Below are positions 1 to 6,413 of a stretch of DNA of 7,744 nt, piece after piece. The number at the start of each line of letters is the position of its first letter. The first letter of the stretch is position 1. This DNA is from Chitinophagaceae bacterium UBA5175. Its GTDB lineage: Bacteria > Bacteroidota > Bacteroidia > Chitinophagales > Chitinophagaceae. Below the pieces are notes generated by a model that was not told the origin of the DNA, did no database searches, and saw nothing but the letters and a program-made list of their open reading frames with translations. Location of the stretch: assembly GCA_002413325.1 (NCBI GenBank), contig DHWT01000249.1, forward strand, positions 1 to 7,744, given 5' to 3'. The translations under genes were made by a program, and so were the position numbers.

Positions 1-291
1 TATCCGAAGCAGATGCAGGAAGAACTGATGAAAGCGTATAATCAGAAATGGTCCGCAGCGGATCAGAAAGATCAGTCTGAACCCGATACGGTATTCAGGG
101 CGCCGGTTGATTTTAACGCCGACATCGATCACTTTGGGCATTTCTTTGACGGTGTGAGAAATGGAACGCCCGTGATAGAAGATCCGGTATTTGGTTTCCG
201 TGCGGCAGCTCCCTGTCTGGCTGCAAACGATAGTTATTTTGAAAATAAGATCATCCATTGGGATCCGGTCAATATGAAACTCATTCACTGA
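1..291 (+). CDS. Gfo/Idh/MocA family oxidoreductase, C-terminal fragment
   Basis: This is the last 96 codons of a gene that begins before the window; the frame is open from base 1 and ends at TGA 289-291. The family consists of NAD(P)-dependent sugar or inositol dehydrogenases and related enzymes with an N-terminal Rossmann fold, which is not visible here, and a C-terminal alpha/beta domain. What is visible is the tail typical of Bacteroidota members: DHFGHFFDGVRNG, then PVIEDPVFGFRAAAP, and near the end a segment reading IHWDPVNMKLI. The stretch resembles this family from recall; no search was run. Because the NAD-binding EKP motif is off the window, the substrate cannot be inferred. The ATG at 13 is internal, not the start. 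The Ldh-family gene follows after 12 nt on the same strand, so the two are probably co-transcribed. Confidence 0.85.
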   Translation, partial: YPKQMQEELMKAYNQKWSAADQKDQSEPDTVFRAPVDFNADIDHFGHFFDGVRNGTPVIEDPVFGFRAAAPCLAANDSYFENKIIHWDPVNMKLIH

Positions 292-303
292 TTATCATGA
301 TAC

Positions 304-1389
304 ATGGAAAGAAATTATGATTATGAGCAGCTCTGGCGGTTTACAAAAAATGTATTTACAAGTATTGGTTGCAACGAAGAACATGCCTTGTTGGCAGCGA
401 CCGGTTTATTAAGGGCCGACCTGCGCGGTATTGATTCCCATGGTATTGCCCGCTTAACAGGTTATGTCAGGTTATGGGAAGCCAAACGCGCCAATGCCAG
501 TCCGAACCTGGAGCTGGTGCATGAAACCCCTTCCACCGGCGTCGTGGACGGGGATGGCGGATTTGGCCTGGTGGCAGCGCCCTTTGCTATGGACCTGGCG
601 ATCAGCAAGGCAAAAAATGTGGGCAGCGGATGGATTGCGGTCAGGAATTCCAATCATTTTGGAATTGCCGCGCATCATGCATTAAAGGCTTTGGAAGGAG
701 ACATGATCGGAATCGTGATGACCAATGCCAGTGCCCTGGTGGCTCCCACTTTCTCACTCGAGCGACTACTGGGCACCAACCCCATTTGTGTGGCTGTACC
801 GGCCGGGAGTGAACCCCCCTTCGTGGCGGACCTGGCTACTACTACGGCAGCCAACGGCAAACTGGAAATCCTGCAAAGGAAAAACCAGGAAGCGCCGGAA
901 GGCTGGATCCAGGATAAAGAAGGAAATAGCTCCACCAATCCTCATGAATTAAAAGCAGGAGGTGCATTACTGCCCCTGGGTGGTGACCGGGAACACGGCA
1001 GTCATAAGGGCTATGCACTCGGCGCCATCGTTGATATTTTTTCAGGCGTATTAAGCGGAGCGAATTATGGTCCCTGGGTGCCTCCATTTCCGGCCTATGT
1101 TCCGGTTCCGGAAAATATGCCCGGAAAAGGTATTGGTCATTTCTTCGGGGCTTTGCGAATTGATGCATTCAGGAAACCGGAAGAATTTAAAAAAGACATG
1201 GATCAATGGCTGAATCGGTTCAGGCAGGCAAAACCGATTGCAGGTTTTGAAAGGGTGCTGGTACCCGGCGACCCGGAAAGAATGATGGAAACCCATCGCA
1301 GGAAAAATGGCATACCCCTTTTGCATGCTGTAATCCAGGACCTCGAACACCTGGCAGAACGATTCAAAATCCCGGCCCCGGGATTATAG
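304..1389 (+). CDS. Ldh family (malate/L-lactate dehydrogenase-like) NAD(P)-dependent oxidoreductase
   Basis: A 361-residue protein, the usual length for the Ldh_2 / AllD-YlbC-ComC family, which oxidises 2-hydroxy acids (malate, lactate, ureidoglycolate, sulfolactate) with NAD(P) using an unusual non-Rossmann fold. Visible signatures are the N-terminal helix region, then DLRGIDSHGIARL at residues 39-51 with the probable catalytic His46; VDGDGGFG at 81-88; RNSNHFGIAAHH at 114-125; LLGTNPICVAVP at 155-166; the SHKGYALG nucleotide-binding segment at 233-240; GHFFGALRIDAF at 278-289; and VPGDPE near 320-325. All are at the expected spacing, so the enzyme looks intact. The substrate cannot be read from sequence. 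It starts 12 nt after the upstream oxidoreductase, with a 10-bp palindrome (293-302) in the gap and no clear ribosome binding site. A GC-rich hairpin overlaps its 3' end. Confidence 0.92.
   Translation: MERNYDYEQLWRFTKNVFTSIGCNEEHALLAATGLLRADLRGIDSHGIARLTGYVRLWEAKRANASPNLELVHETPSTGVVDGDGGFGLVAAPFAMDLAISKAKNVGSGWIAVRNSNHFGIAAHHALKALEGDMIGIVMTNASALVAPTFSLERLLGTNPICVAVPAGSEPPFVADLATTTAANGKLEILQRKNQEAPEGWIQDKEGNSSTNPHELKAGGALLPLGGDREHGSHKGYALGAIVDIFSGVLSGANYGPWVPPFPAYVPVPENMPGKGIGHFFGALRIDAFRKPEEFKKDMDQWLNRFRQAKPIAGFERVLVPGDPERMMETHRRKNGIPLLHAVIQDLEHLAERFKIPAPGL
1368..1385 (+). terminator. Possible terminator hairpin overlapping the Ldh gene end
   Basis: AATCCCG at 1368-1374 pairs perfectly with CGGGATT at 1379-1385 around a 4-nt loop, a 7-bp GC-rich stem lying in the last codons of the Ldh-family gene (stop at 1387-1389). 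The sequence after it is AT-rich (TATTATTTA) but lacks a continuous T run. It may therefore be a weak terminator or merely coding sequence that happens to be self-complementary. Confidence 0.4.
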
Positions 1390-1585
1390 CTATTATTTAC
1401 CGAAAATGCAATAATTCCTCCCCGAACTAAGTTATTACACGTATTGTAGCTTGAAATCCAATATTGGAATGGCACTCCTGAATTGGGAAAAATCTTTTCA
1501 AAAATTGAAAGGTAACCCATTAAGGATCAGGGAATTTGGAATTGGTATGCCAATTGAATCCCTTTGGGTGTCAAAAACCGCGTCT
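1390..1585. other. Intergenic region upstream of the T9SS cargo gene, with two small palindromes
   Basis: This 196-nt gap contains no gene I can support. The frame of the downstream gene stays open back to a TTG at 1451, but those codons do not look like protein and sit before a better ATG. Two symmetric elements are visible: a 12-bp perfect palindrome with core CCAATATTGG (1457-1468), and a small hairpin AATTGG-TATG-CCAATT (1540-1555) about 30 nt before the preferred start. Either could be an operator or an mRNA leader structure. No good TAnnTTTG promoter box is present. Confidence 0.4.
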
Positions 1586-3802
1586 ATGAAAAATGTCTAC
1601 ATATATACTGTAAATTCTTACGGTAAAACCATAAAAGGGGCCATCGCTGATGCGAATCCGAGTCCCCAAACCCGGGCTTTCAGAATTCGGGGAAGTGTGA
1701 TCTTTATGCTGGGTATCATCTTTATTTTTAGTGCTTTTGAGTTGAGGTCACAGAATTGCCCGGTTTCGGGAACAACGACCATAAGCAGCAGTGAAAACAC
1801 CTATTATCCGGGCATACAGGCAGCCGTTTCAGCCGGGGCCACATCGATTAATTTAGGAGCCATTGGTGCCGGTACGAATTTTGGTAATACGCCCATTGCT
1901 ACGGGCGATATCGTATTAATTATACAGATGCAGGGGGCGCAGATAACGGTACCCGGTTCAAAAACCAATTCGGGTTATGGAGATGGTAGTGGTGGTGGGA
2001 GTGGGATGATCTCGACCAACCTGGTTGCGGGACATATGGAATTTGCCGTTGCAACGAATGCAGTTCCTTTGGGAGGTGGTACATTGAATATTGCAGCAGG
2101 ACTGACTTATAATTATGCATACACCCCTTTTGGAGCCAATGGACAATACACCTATCAGGTTATCCGGGTGCCACAGTATTATAATATTCAACTGGGAGCC
2201 ACGATCACCGCGCCCAATTGGAATGGTTCAACAGGTGGTGTAATTGTGCTCAGCGCAATCAATCAATTTGACTTTAATGGCCAGACTATAACTGCGACGG
2301 GTGCCGGTTTTCGCGGCGGCGGCGGTCGTGCATTGAATGGACAGTCCGGGTTAAGTAAAAATGATTTTTATGATCTCTCAACCTCTAATGCCATGGGGAG
2401 TAAGGGTGAGGGAATTGCAGGTACACCCAGATATGTTTATTTTAATAATGCGCTGGTAGATAATGGCGCCGCGAATGAGGGTTATCCTGGTGGTAGTTAC
2501 GCCCGTGGTGCTCCCGGTAATGCCGGAGGCGGTGCAAACGATAATGACCCCCCAGGTAACGACCAGAATGCCGGCGGTGGCGGTGGAGGAAACGGTGGAG
2601 CAGGTGGTGGCGGCGGCAGGGGCTGGTTTTCCGGCGGATATGTCGGAGGTCGGGGCGGTACAGCCTTTGTGACTTTTCCAATTTCTGCTGCTACAACATA
2701 TTATGCTCCAAACCGCCTGATCATGGGGGGCGGCGGAGGCGCAGGCACATCGAATAATGCAACCGGAACCCCGGGCGGTGGTGTTGCCAGTGGCGGGGCA
2801 ACCGGCGGTGGTATGGTGATTATTAATTCAACAACCATTATAGGAACAGGAACCATCCATGCAGATGGAGCTGCTGGTAACAGTACTGTAACCATTGATG
2901 GTTCCGGTGGGGGTGGCGCAGGCGGAAGTATATTAATTTATGCGGTTAGCGGTCAGTCCGGAATCACGGCTACGGCAAATGGAGGGAATGGTGCTGATAA
3001 TCATCCGGCAGGGTTGAGTGCAACGCAGCACGGACCCGGTGGTGGCGGTGGTGGTGGTGTGATCTTTTCTAATGCTGCTTTAAATGTTGCATCAACCGTA
3101 ACGCAGGGTATTGCCGGTACCAGTTTTGGTTCTACAAATACAGATAATTATGGTGCTACAGATGGTTATGTTGGTGTACTTACCCAAACCTTCCCATTCT
3201 CCCAGCTGCCCCCGAATATGCAGATCTGTCAATCGATCGTACTTCCGGTTACGATTCTGAGCTTCAACGCAAATTATGTATCTGCCAATAACGTAAAAGT
3301 AGCCTGGTCAACCACGGATGAAGTCAACGCTTCCTATTTTGAAGTGGAAAGAAGCTCGGATGCCACCCATTTTATGGGTGTTGCACAGGTGAATGCCAGT
3401 GAGTCTCTCAACCCGGTTCATTCCTATAGCATCAATGATCAGCTGTATAATATCAATAGCAATATGGTGTATTACCGCCTGCGGATCGTGGATAAAGATG
3501 GTAAATACTCATACAGTAAAATCGTTCCGGTAAGGCTGGATCAGCCTGAAAACAACCTTTCCGTATATCCAAACCCGGTAGATAATTTCGTTACACTGAA
3601 TTTATACACCGATAAACCGGGTACCGGTATGTTACGACTGATTGATAATTCCGGAAAACAGATTATGACCCGGTCATTCACGGTAATCAACGGGAATAAC
3701 AGCGTGGTTCTGGATCAGATCGGGAATCTGCCCAGGGGAATCTATATGATCCAGGTATTGGTAAACAATAATCTCTATAATCAAAAGATCATAAAAAAAT
3801 AA
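1586..3802 (+). CDS. Secreted glycine-rich protein with T9SS type A sorting domain
   Basis: A 738-residue protein predicted to be exported by Sec and then across the outer membrane by the type IX system. Numbering is from ATG 1586: a basic n-region (R31-R35), a hydrophobic segment near residues 36-51, and a likely cleavage region around 53-57. The mature N-terminus (NCPVSGTTTIS) leads to a beta-rich region. A glycine-rich core spans about 239-491 with runs such as GGGGGGNGGAGGGGG. From residue 553, LPVTILSF begins a module (VKVAWSTTDEVNASYFEVERS) commonly found just before the sorting domain. The sorting domain starts at SVYPNP (659-664) and ends LPRGIYMIQVLVNN...KIIKK. I chose ATG 1586 over TTG 1451 because it gives a more normal signal peptide; ATG 1706 would remove the basic region. 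Function is unknown; a surface adhesin, matrix or gliding-associated role is only inference. No enzyme motif is visible. A strong terminator follows, so it is probably transcribed separately from the aspartate kinase. Confidence 0.88.
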   Translation: MKNVYIYTVNSYGKTIKGAIADANPSPQTRAFRIRGSVIFMLGIIFIFSAFELRSQNCPVSGTTTISSSENTYYPGIQAAVSAGATSINLGAIGAGTNFGNTPIATGDIVLIIQMQGAQITVPGSKTNSGYGDGSGGGSGMISTNLVAGHMEFAVATNAVPLGGGTLNIAAGLTYNYAYTPFGANGQYTYQVIRVPQYYNIQLGATITAPNWNGSTGGVIVLSAINQFDFNGQTITATGAGFRGGGGRALNGQSGLSKNDFYDLSTSNAMGSKGEGIAGTPRYVYFNNALVDNGAANEGYPGGSYARGAPGNAGGGANDNDPPGNDQNAGGGGGGNGGAGGGGGRGWFSGGYVGGRGGTAFVTFPISAATTYYAPNRLIMGGGGGAGTSNNATGTPGGGVASGGATGGGMVIINSTTIIGTGTIHADGAAGNSTVTIDGSGGGGAGGSILIYAVSGQSGITATANGGNGADNHPAGLSATQHGPGGGGGGGVIFSNAALNVASTVTQGIAGTSFGSTNTDNYGATDGYVGVLTQTFPFSQLPPNMQICQSIVLPVTILSFNANYVSANNVKVAWSTTDEVNASYFEVERSSDATHFMGVAQVNASESLNPVHSYSINDQLYNINSNMVYYRLRIVDKDGKYSYSKIVPVRLDQPENNLSVYPNPVDNFVTLNLYTDKPGTGMLRLIDNSGKQIMTRSFTVINGNNSVVLDQIGNLPRGIYMIQVLVNNNLYNQKIIKK

Positions 3803-3819
3803 GAACCAATCTGGTTTTA

Positions 3820-3855
3820 AAAACGCCACCCCGGTTAAAGCCAAGGTGGCGTTTT
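3820..3855 (+). terminator. Strong hairpin terminator after the T9SS cargo gene
   Basis: AAAACGCCACC (3820-3830) and GGTGGCGTTTT (3845-3855) form a perfect 11-bp stem around a 14-nt loop (3831-3844), starting 18 nt after the stop codon. A T-rich tail (GTTTTCGTTT) follows. A-rich and T-rich flanks on both sides mean it could work in either direction, although the next gene is on the same strand. Its loop carries CCGGTTAAAG, also found in the rplI terminator. Confidence 0.85.
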
Positions 3856-3861
3856 CGTTTG

Positions 3862-3869
3862 TATATTTG
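3862..3869 (+). promoter_or_regulatory. Candidate -7 box (TAnnTTTG type) for the aspartate kinase gene
   Basis: TATATTTG exactly fits the TAnnTTTG -7 consensus known for Bacteroidota sigma-ABfr promoters. It lies just after the preceding terminator and 20 nt before the ATG at 3890. Transcription would begin near 3875, giving a very short leader. I see no good TTG-type -33 element about 19 nt upstream, so this is a half-site call. Confidence 0.45.
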
Positions 3870-3889
3870 CGATCCCAAAAATGGATCGC

Positions 3890-5212
3890 ATGAAAGTTAT
3901 GAAATTCGGAGGTACTTCGGTCGGTAAACCGGAGCGTATGCATGAGGTGGCCAAACTCATCACCGCCGATCCCGAAAAAAAGATCGTCGTTTTAAGTGCC
4001 CTCAGTGGCACAACCAATGCCCTGGTGGAAATCGGACAGTCAGCCGCCCGTTTCGAAAGGGAAAAGGCGGCTGAACAAATCAGCAAACTCAGCAGTCATT
4101 ATCACTCGTTTATAGGGCAATTGCTGAATACGGAGAAGGCCCGTGAACAGGCCCTTGCGATCATCCGGGAACATTTTGAATTCCTAAGCATCATACTGCG
4201 TATTTCATTCAGCGAATCCCTGAATAAAGATATCCTGGCCCAGGGCGAATTGCTTTCCACCAAACTGTTCAGTGTTTACCTGGAAGAACAGGGTATTCCC
4301 CATGTTTTACTGCCGGCTCTGGAATTCATGCGGATTGATGAAACGGACGAACCCCAGCTGGATCTGATCCGTACCCGGCTCACGGAATTGCTGGCCAGAT
4401 ATCCGGAGAACAAACTTTTTATCACCCAGGGATATATCTGCCGCAATGCAAAAGGAGAAGTGGACAACCTGAAGAGAGGGGGCAGTGATTATACCGCGTC
4501 CCTGGTGGCCGCTGCCATACAGGCAACGGTTTGTGAGATCTGGACAGATATTGACGGGATGCACAATAATGATCCCCGGATTGTAAAGAAAACATTACCC
4601 GTTGAGCAATTGAGTTTTGATGAAGCGGCTGAGCTGGCTTATTTCGGCGCAAAAATCCTGCATCCGACCTGTATCTGGCCTACCCAGCAGCAAAATGTAC
4701 CTGTAAAGCTGCTCAATACCATGCAGCCATCAGCGACGGGTACCGTGATACAGAAATCCACTTCCACCAAGGGGGTGAAAGCCATCGCCGCTAAAGACGG
4801 CATCATTGCCATCAACATAAAAAGCAGCCGTATGCTGCTGGCCTATGGCTTTCTGCGGAAAATATTTGAAGTTTTCGAAAAATACAAAACGCCCATTGAT
4901 ATGGTTACTACTTCCGAAGTGGCCGTTTCCGTTACCATTGACAATGGCATTCATCTGCCGCAGATTCTGAAAGAACTGGAACCTTTCGGAACCACGGAAG
5001 TGGAAACCGATCAGACCATCGTATCCATTGTAGGCAATGAAATTGTGGAGACCCGGGATGTGCTGAATAAAATCTTTGAAGCCCTTTCCCAGGTACCCGT
5101 GCGCATGGTGAGTTACGGCGGAAGCAAGCACAATGTTTCGGTGCTGATTCCTTCATCATTTAAGAATCTGACCCTGCAGAAGTTGAATGTAAAGCTATTT
5201 GGCCTGGAATAG
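3890..5212 (+). CDS. lysC: Aspartate kinase, monofunctional, LysC-like with two ACT domains
   Basis: Phosphorylates L-aspartate with ATP, the first committed step to lysine, threonine, methionine and diaminopimelate; cytoplasmic. The 440-residue product has the full domain order. The kinase domain has KFGGTSVG at 5-12, VVLSALSGTTN at 33-43, LAQGELLST at 116-124 with the conserved Glu120, LKRGGSDYTA at 194-203, IWTDIDGM at 217-224, DPRIV at 228-232 and AYFGAKILHP at 250-259. Two ACT regulatory domains cover about 305-365 and 374-436 (ITTSEV-like MVTTSEVAVSV at 338-348; VSYGGSKHNVSVLI near 407-420). No homoserine dehydrogenase domain follows, so it is not a ThrA-type fusion. The family start MKVMKFGG supports ATG 3890; ATG 3881, nine bases upstream in frame, is the alternative and would add MDR. 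It has its own candidate promoter and is convergent with the RRM gene. Which end product inhibits it cannot be stated; some lysine-site positions differ from E. coli LysC. Confidence 0.95.
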   Translation: MKVMKFGGTSVGKPERMHEVAKLITADPEKKIVVLSALSGTTNALVEIGQSAARFEREKAAEQISKLSSHYHSFIGQLLNTEKAREQALAIIREHFEFLSIILRISFSESLNKDILAQGELLSTKLFSVYLEEQGIPHVLLPALEFMRIDETDEPQLDLIRTRLTELLARYPENKLFITQGYICRNAKGEVDNLKRGGSDYTASLVAAAIQATVCEIWTDIDGMHNNDPRIVKKTLPVEQLSFDEAAELAYFGAKILHPTCIWPTQQQNVPVKLLNTMQPSATGTVIQKSTSTKGVKAIAAKDGIIAINIKSSRMLLAYGFLRKIFEVFEKYKTPIDMVTTSEVAVSVTIDNGIHLPQILKELEPFGTTEVETDQTIVSIVGNEIVETRDVLNKIFEALSQVPVRMVSYGGSKHNVSVLIPSSFKNLTLQKLNVKLFGLE

Positions 5213-5245
5213 GCTGGCCCTGTTTAAGAACTGGCGCTCAAATAA

Positions 5246-5277
5246 AAAATCCTTCCGCCGCCAGGCAGAAGGATTTT
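5246..5277. terminator. Bidirectional terminator between aspartate kinase and RRM gene
   Basis: AAAATCCTTC (5246-5255) pairs perfectly with GAAGGATTTT (5268-5277), a 10-bp stem with a 12-nt loop. The A-rich left flank and T-rich right flank give a U tract on either strand. It sits 34 nt after the aspartate kinase stop and 25 nt after the end of the minus-strand RRM gene, so it probably serves both convergent genes. Confidence 0.85.
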
Positions 5278-5301
5278 AATATGTTTTTCCGGAGTAAATG
5301 A

Positions 5302-5673
5302 TTAATAATCCCTGTCGAAGCCGCCACCACCGCTGTTTCCGCGGTTATAGCCCCCTTTCTTATAACCACCACCGCCGCCACTGCCACCACCGAAACCTCT
5401 CTTTTTGAAGCCGCCGCCACCGCTGCCCTGCTGTTTAGGCTGGGATTCGTTGACTATAATTTTGCGACCCATTACTTCAGAGTCATACAAAGCCGTTATG
5501 GCTGCCTGTGCCTCCGCGTCGTTTTCCATTTCAACAAATCCAAAGCCTTTGCTGCGGCCTGAAACTTTGTCTTTAACGATTTTTGCGGAACCTACAGCCC
5601 CGTGTTGTTCAAAAAGGTTTCTGAGATCCTCATCGGTCATTTGCCAGGAGAGGTTGCCTACATAAATGTTCAT
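5302..5673 (-). CDS. RRM-domain RNA-binding protein with glycine-rich tail
   Basis: A 123-residue protein with one RNA recognition motif at about 1-77 and a disordered Gly/Lys/Arg/Tyr tail. The RNP2 motif IYVGNL (3-8) and RNP1 motif KGFGFVEM (42-49) carry the aromatic residues expected to stack on RNA bases (Tyr4, Phe44, Phe46). The tail (about 82-123) has repeated GGGG blocks separated by FKKRGF, YKKGGYN and FDRDY, resembling RGG-like low-complexity tails. Bacterial members of this family (cyanobacterial Rbp proteins and Bacteroidota homologues) bind single-stranded RNA and often accumulate in the cold; a role in cold response or RNA chaperoning here is inference. The start ATG (5671-5673) is fixed because the RRM begins at residue 2. 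There is no Shine-Dalgarno sequence. An unusually long leader precedes it, and the gene appears monocistronic, bounded by terminators on both sides. Confidence 0.94.
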   Translation of the reverse strand: MNIYVGNLSWQMTDEDLRNLFEQHGAVGSAKIVKDKVSGRSKGFGFVEMENDAEAQAAITALYDSEVMGRKIIVNESQPKQQGSGGGGFKKRGFGGGSGGGGGYKKGGYNRGNSGGGGFDRDY

Positions 5674-5783
5674 TGTGCTAAAATTAAAAAATGATTAAAA
5701 CAACTCTAAACTTCGTAGCTACGATGAACGATGGTACGATCAAACGGGATGCACCAGCACAGCTTATAACTAGAATAACAGAG
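5674..5783 (-). promoter_or_regulatory. Long 5' leader of the RRM gene with repeats and a palindrome
   Basis: If transcription starts about 7 nt after the box at 5790-5797, the mRNA leader is about 110 nt, long for such a small gene. Read on the minus strand it contains three ATCGT copies at 7-8 nt intervals (plus-strand ACGAT at 5721, 5728 and 5736), the last running into a perfect 12-bp palindrome TCGTAGCTACGA (5713-5724), followed by an AT-rich stretch up to the start codon. This could be a cis-acting site for the protein itself or a temperature-sensitive structure. No known riboswitch is recognised. Confidence 0.4.
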
Positions 5784-5789
5784 CGATTG

Positions 5790-5797
5790 TAAAGATA
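5790..5797 (-). promoter_or_regulatory. Candidate -7 promoter box for the RRM gene
   Basis: On the minus strand this reads TATCTTTA, 7 of 8 matches to TAnnTTTG. The sequence about 19 nt further upstream is T-rich (TTTT, complement of 5817-5820) rather than a clear TTG. It is placed between the rplI terminator and the RRM gene, where a promoter is needed. It is a motif match only. Confidence 0.4.
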
Positions 5798-5825
5798 GGA
5801 ATTTTTATAACTCCCTAAAATTTTG

Positions 5826-5868
5826 TGCGGCGGGCCTAGGTCCTAAAGTCCGGGTACGCGTGGCACGC
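5826..5868. other. GC-rich spacer with small inverted repeats
   Basis: Between the rplI terminator and the RRM promoter region lies a short block clearly richer in G+C than the AT-rich sequence to its left (below 5826). It contains TAGG-T-CCTA (5837-5845) and GCGTG-G-CACGC (5858-5868), two short inverted repeats with single-base centres. I recognise no gene or known element; it could hold an operator for the RRM gene or be decayed spacer. Confidence 0.25.
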
Positions 5869-5870
5869 AA

Positions 5871-5900
5871 AAACCCTTCCCGGTTAAAGGGGAAGGGTTT
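5871..5900 (-). terminator. Terminator of the rpsF-rpsR-rplI operon
   Basis: AAACCCTTCCC (5871-5881) pairs perfectly with GGGAAGGGTTT (5890-5900), an 11-bp stem with an 8-nt loop. On the minus strand it lies 20 nt past the rplI stop and continues into five T residues (complement of 5869-5873). It insulates the ribosomal operon from the RRM gene downstream. The loop GGTTAAAG with the adjacent C residues repeats the sequence in the terminator at 3820-3855. Confidence 0.88.
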
Positions 5901-5920
5901 AAAATTTATGAAACGGGGGA

Positions 5921-6367
5921 TTATTCAGCGGTTACTTCAAAATCAACTTCTGTTTCATTGCCATGGCCAAAATCCACTTTTGCCTTATAAGTTCCCAGTT
6001 CTTTCACTTCTGAAAGAATGTGAATCCGGCGGCGGTCGATTTCATAGCCTTTCTGGTCGCGGATGGCACGGGCCAGCTGTACAGAGGTAACACTTCCGAA
6101 AATCTTTCCGCTGGTTCCGGTTTTGGCACCGATTTTCAGCGGAGAAGCTTTCAGCACTTCGATTACCTTATTTACTTCGGCCAGCAGTTTTTCTTCTTTC
6201 TTTTTCTGCTGTTTGATTTTTTCGTCCAGCTGTTTCAGGTTGGACGGACTGGCTTCAATCGCCTTTTTTTGGGGAATCAGGAAGTTGCGTGCATAACCGT
6301 TTTTTACGCTCACCTTTTCGTGGGCGGCACCCAGGTTATCCACGTCCTGAATCAGAATGATTTCCAT
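5921..6367 (-). CDS. rplI: 50S ribosomal protein L9
   Basis: A 148-residue protein, full length for L9, a two-domain 23S rRNA-binding protein near the L1 stalk base. The N-terminal rRNA-binding domain shows MEIILIQDVDNLG, then VKNGYARNFLIPQKKA at 21-36. A long charged connecting helix follows at about 43-74 (rich in K, E and Q), then the C-terminal domain with GKIFGSVTS at 87-95 and a closing VDFEVTAE. It is the last gene of the operon, 46 nt after rpsR, and is followed by a strong terminator. An AGAGG sequence lies about 18 nt before the ATG, too far to be an ideal ribosome binding site. Confidence 0.98.
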   Translation of the reverse strand: MEIILIQDVDNLGAAHEKVSVKNGYARNFLIPQKKAIEASPSNLKQLDEKIKQQKKKEEKLLAEVNKVIEVLKASPLKIGAKTGTSGKIFGSVTSVQLARAIRDQKGYEIDRRRIHILSEVKELGTYKAKVDFGHGNETEVDFEVTAE

Positions 6368-6413
6368 TTTTACTTATTTGATCCTCTTCCCGGGTTTTCC
6401 GGTTGAGAGCGTA

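Noticed and set aside
1451..1585. TTG start giving 45 extra N-terminal residues for the T9SS cargo protein.
   Set aside because: It would bury the signal peptide far inside the protein; ATG 1586 gives a more plausible export signal.
2442..2895. Proline- or His/Arg-rich minus-strand frames and a plus-strand alternative frame in the glycine-rich region.
   Set aside because: These arise from GGN-repeat codons read in other frames; no independent coding features are visible.
4730..5131. A 133-codon minus-strand frame.
   Set aside because: It is antisense to the conserved ACT domains of aspartate kinase and shows no recognisable motif.
6020..6406. A 128-codon plus-strand frame rich in Phe and Leu.
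   Set aside because: It is antisense to rplI; the Phe-rich run is the complement of the Lys/Glu-rich L9 linker helix, not a membrane protein.
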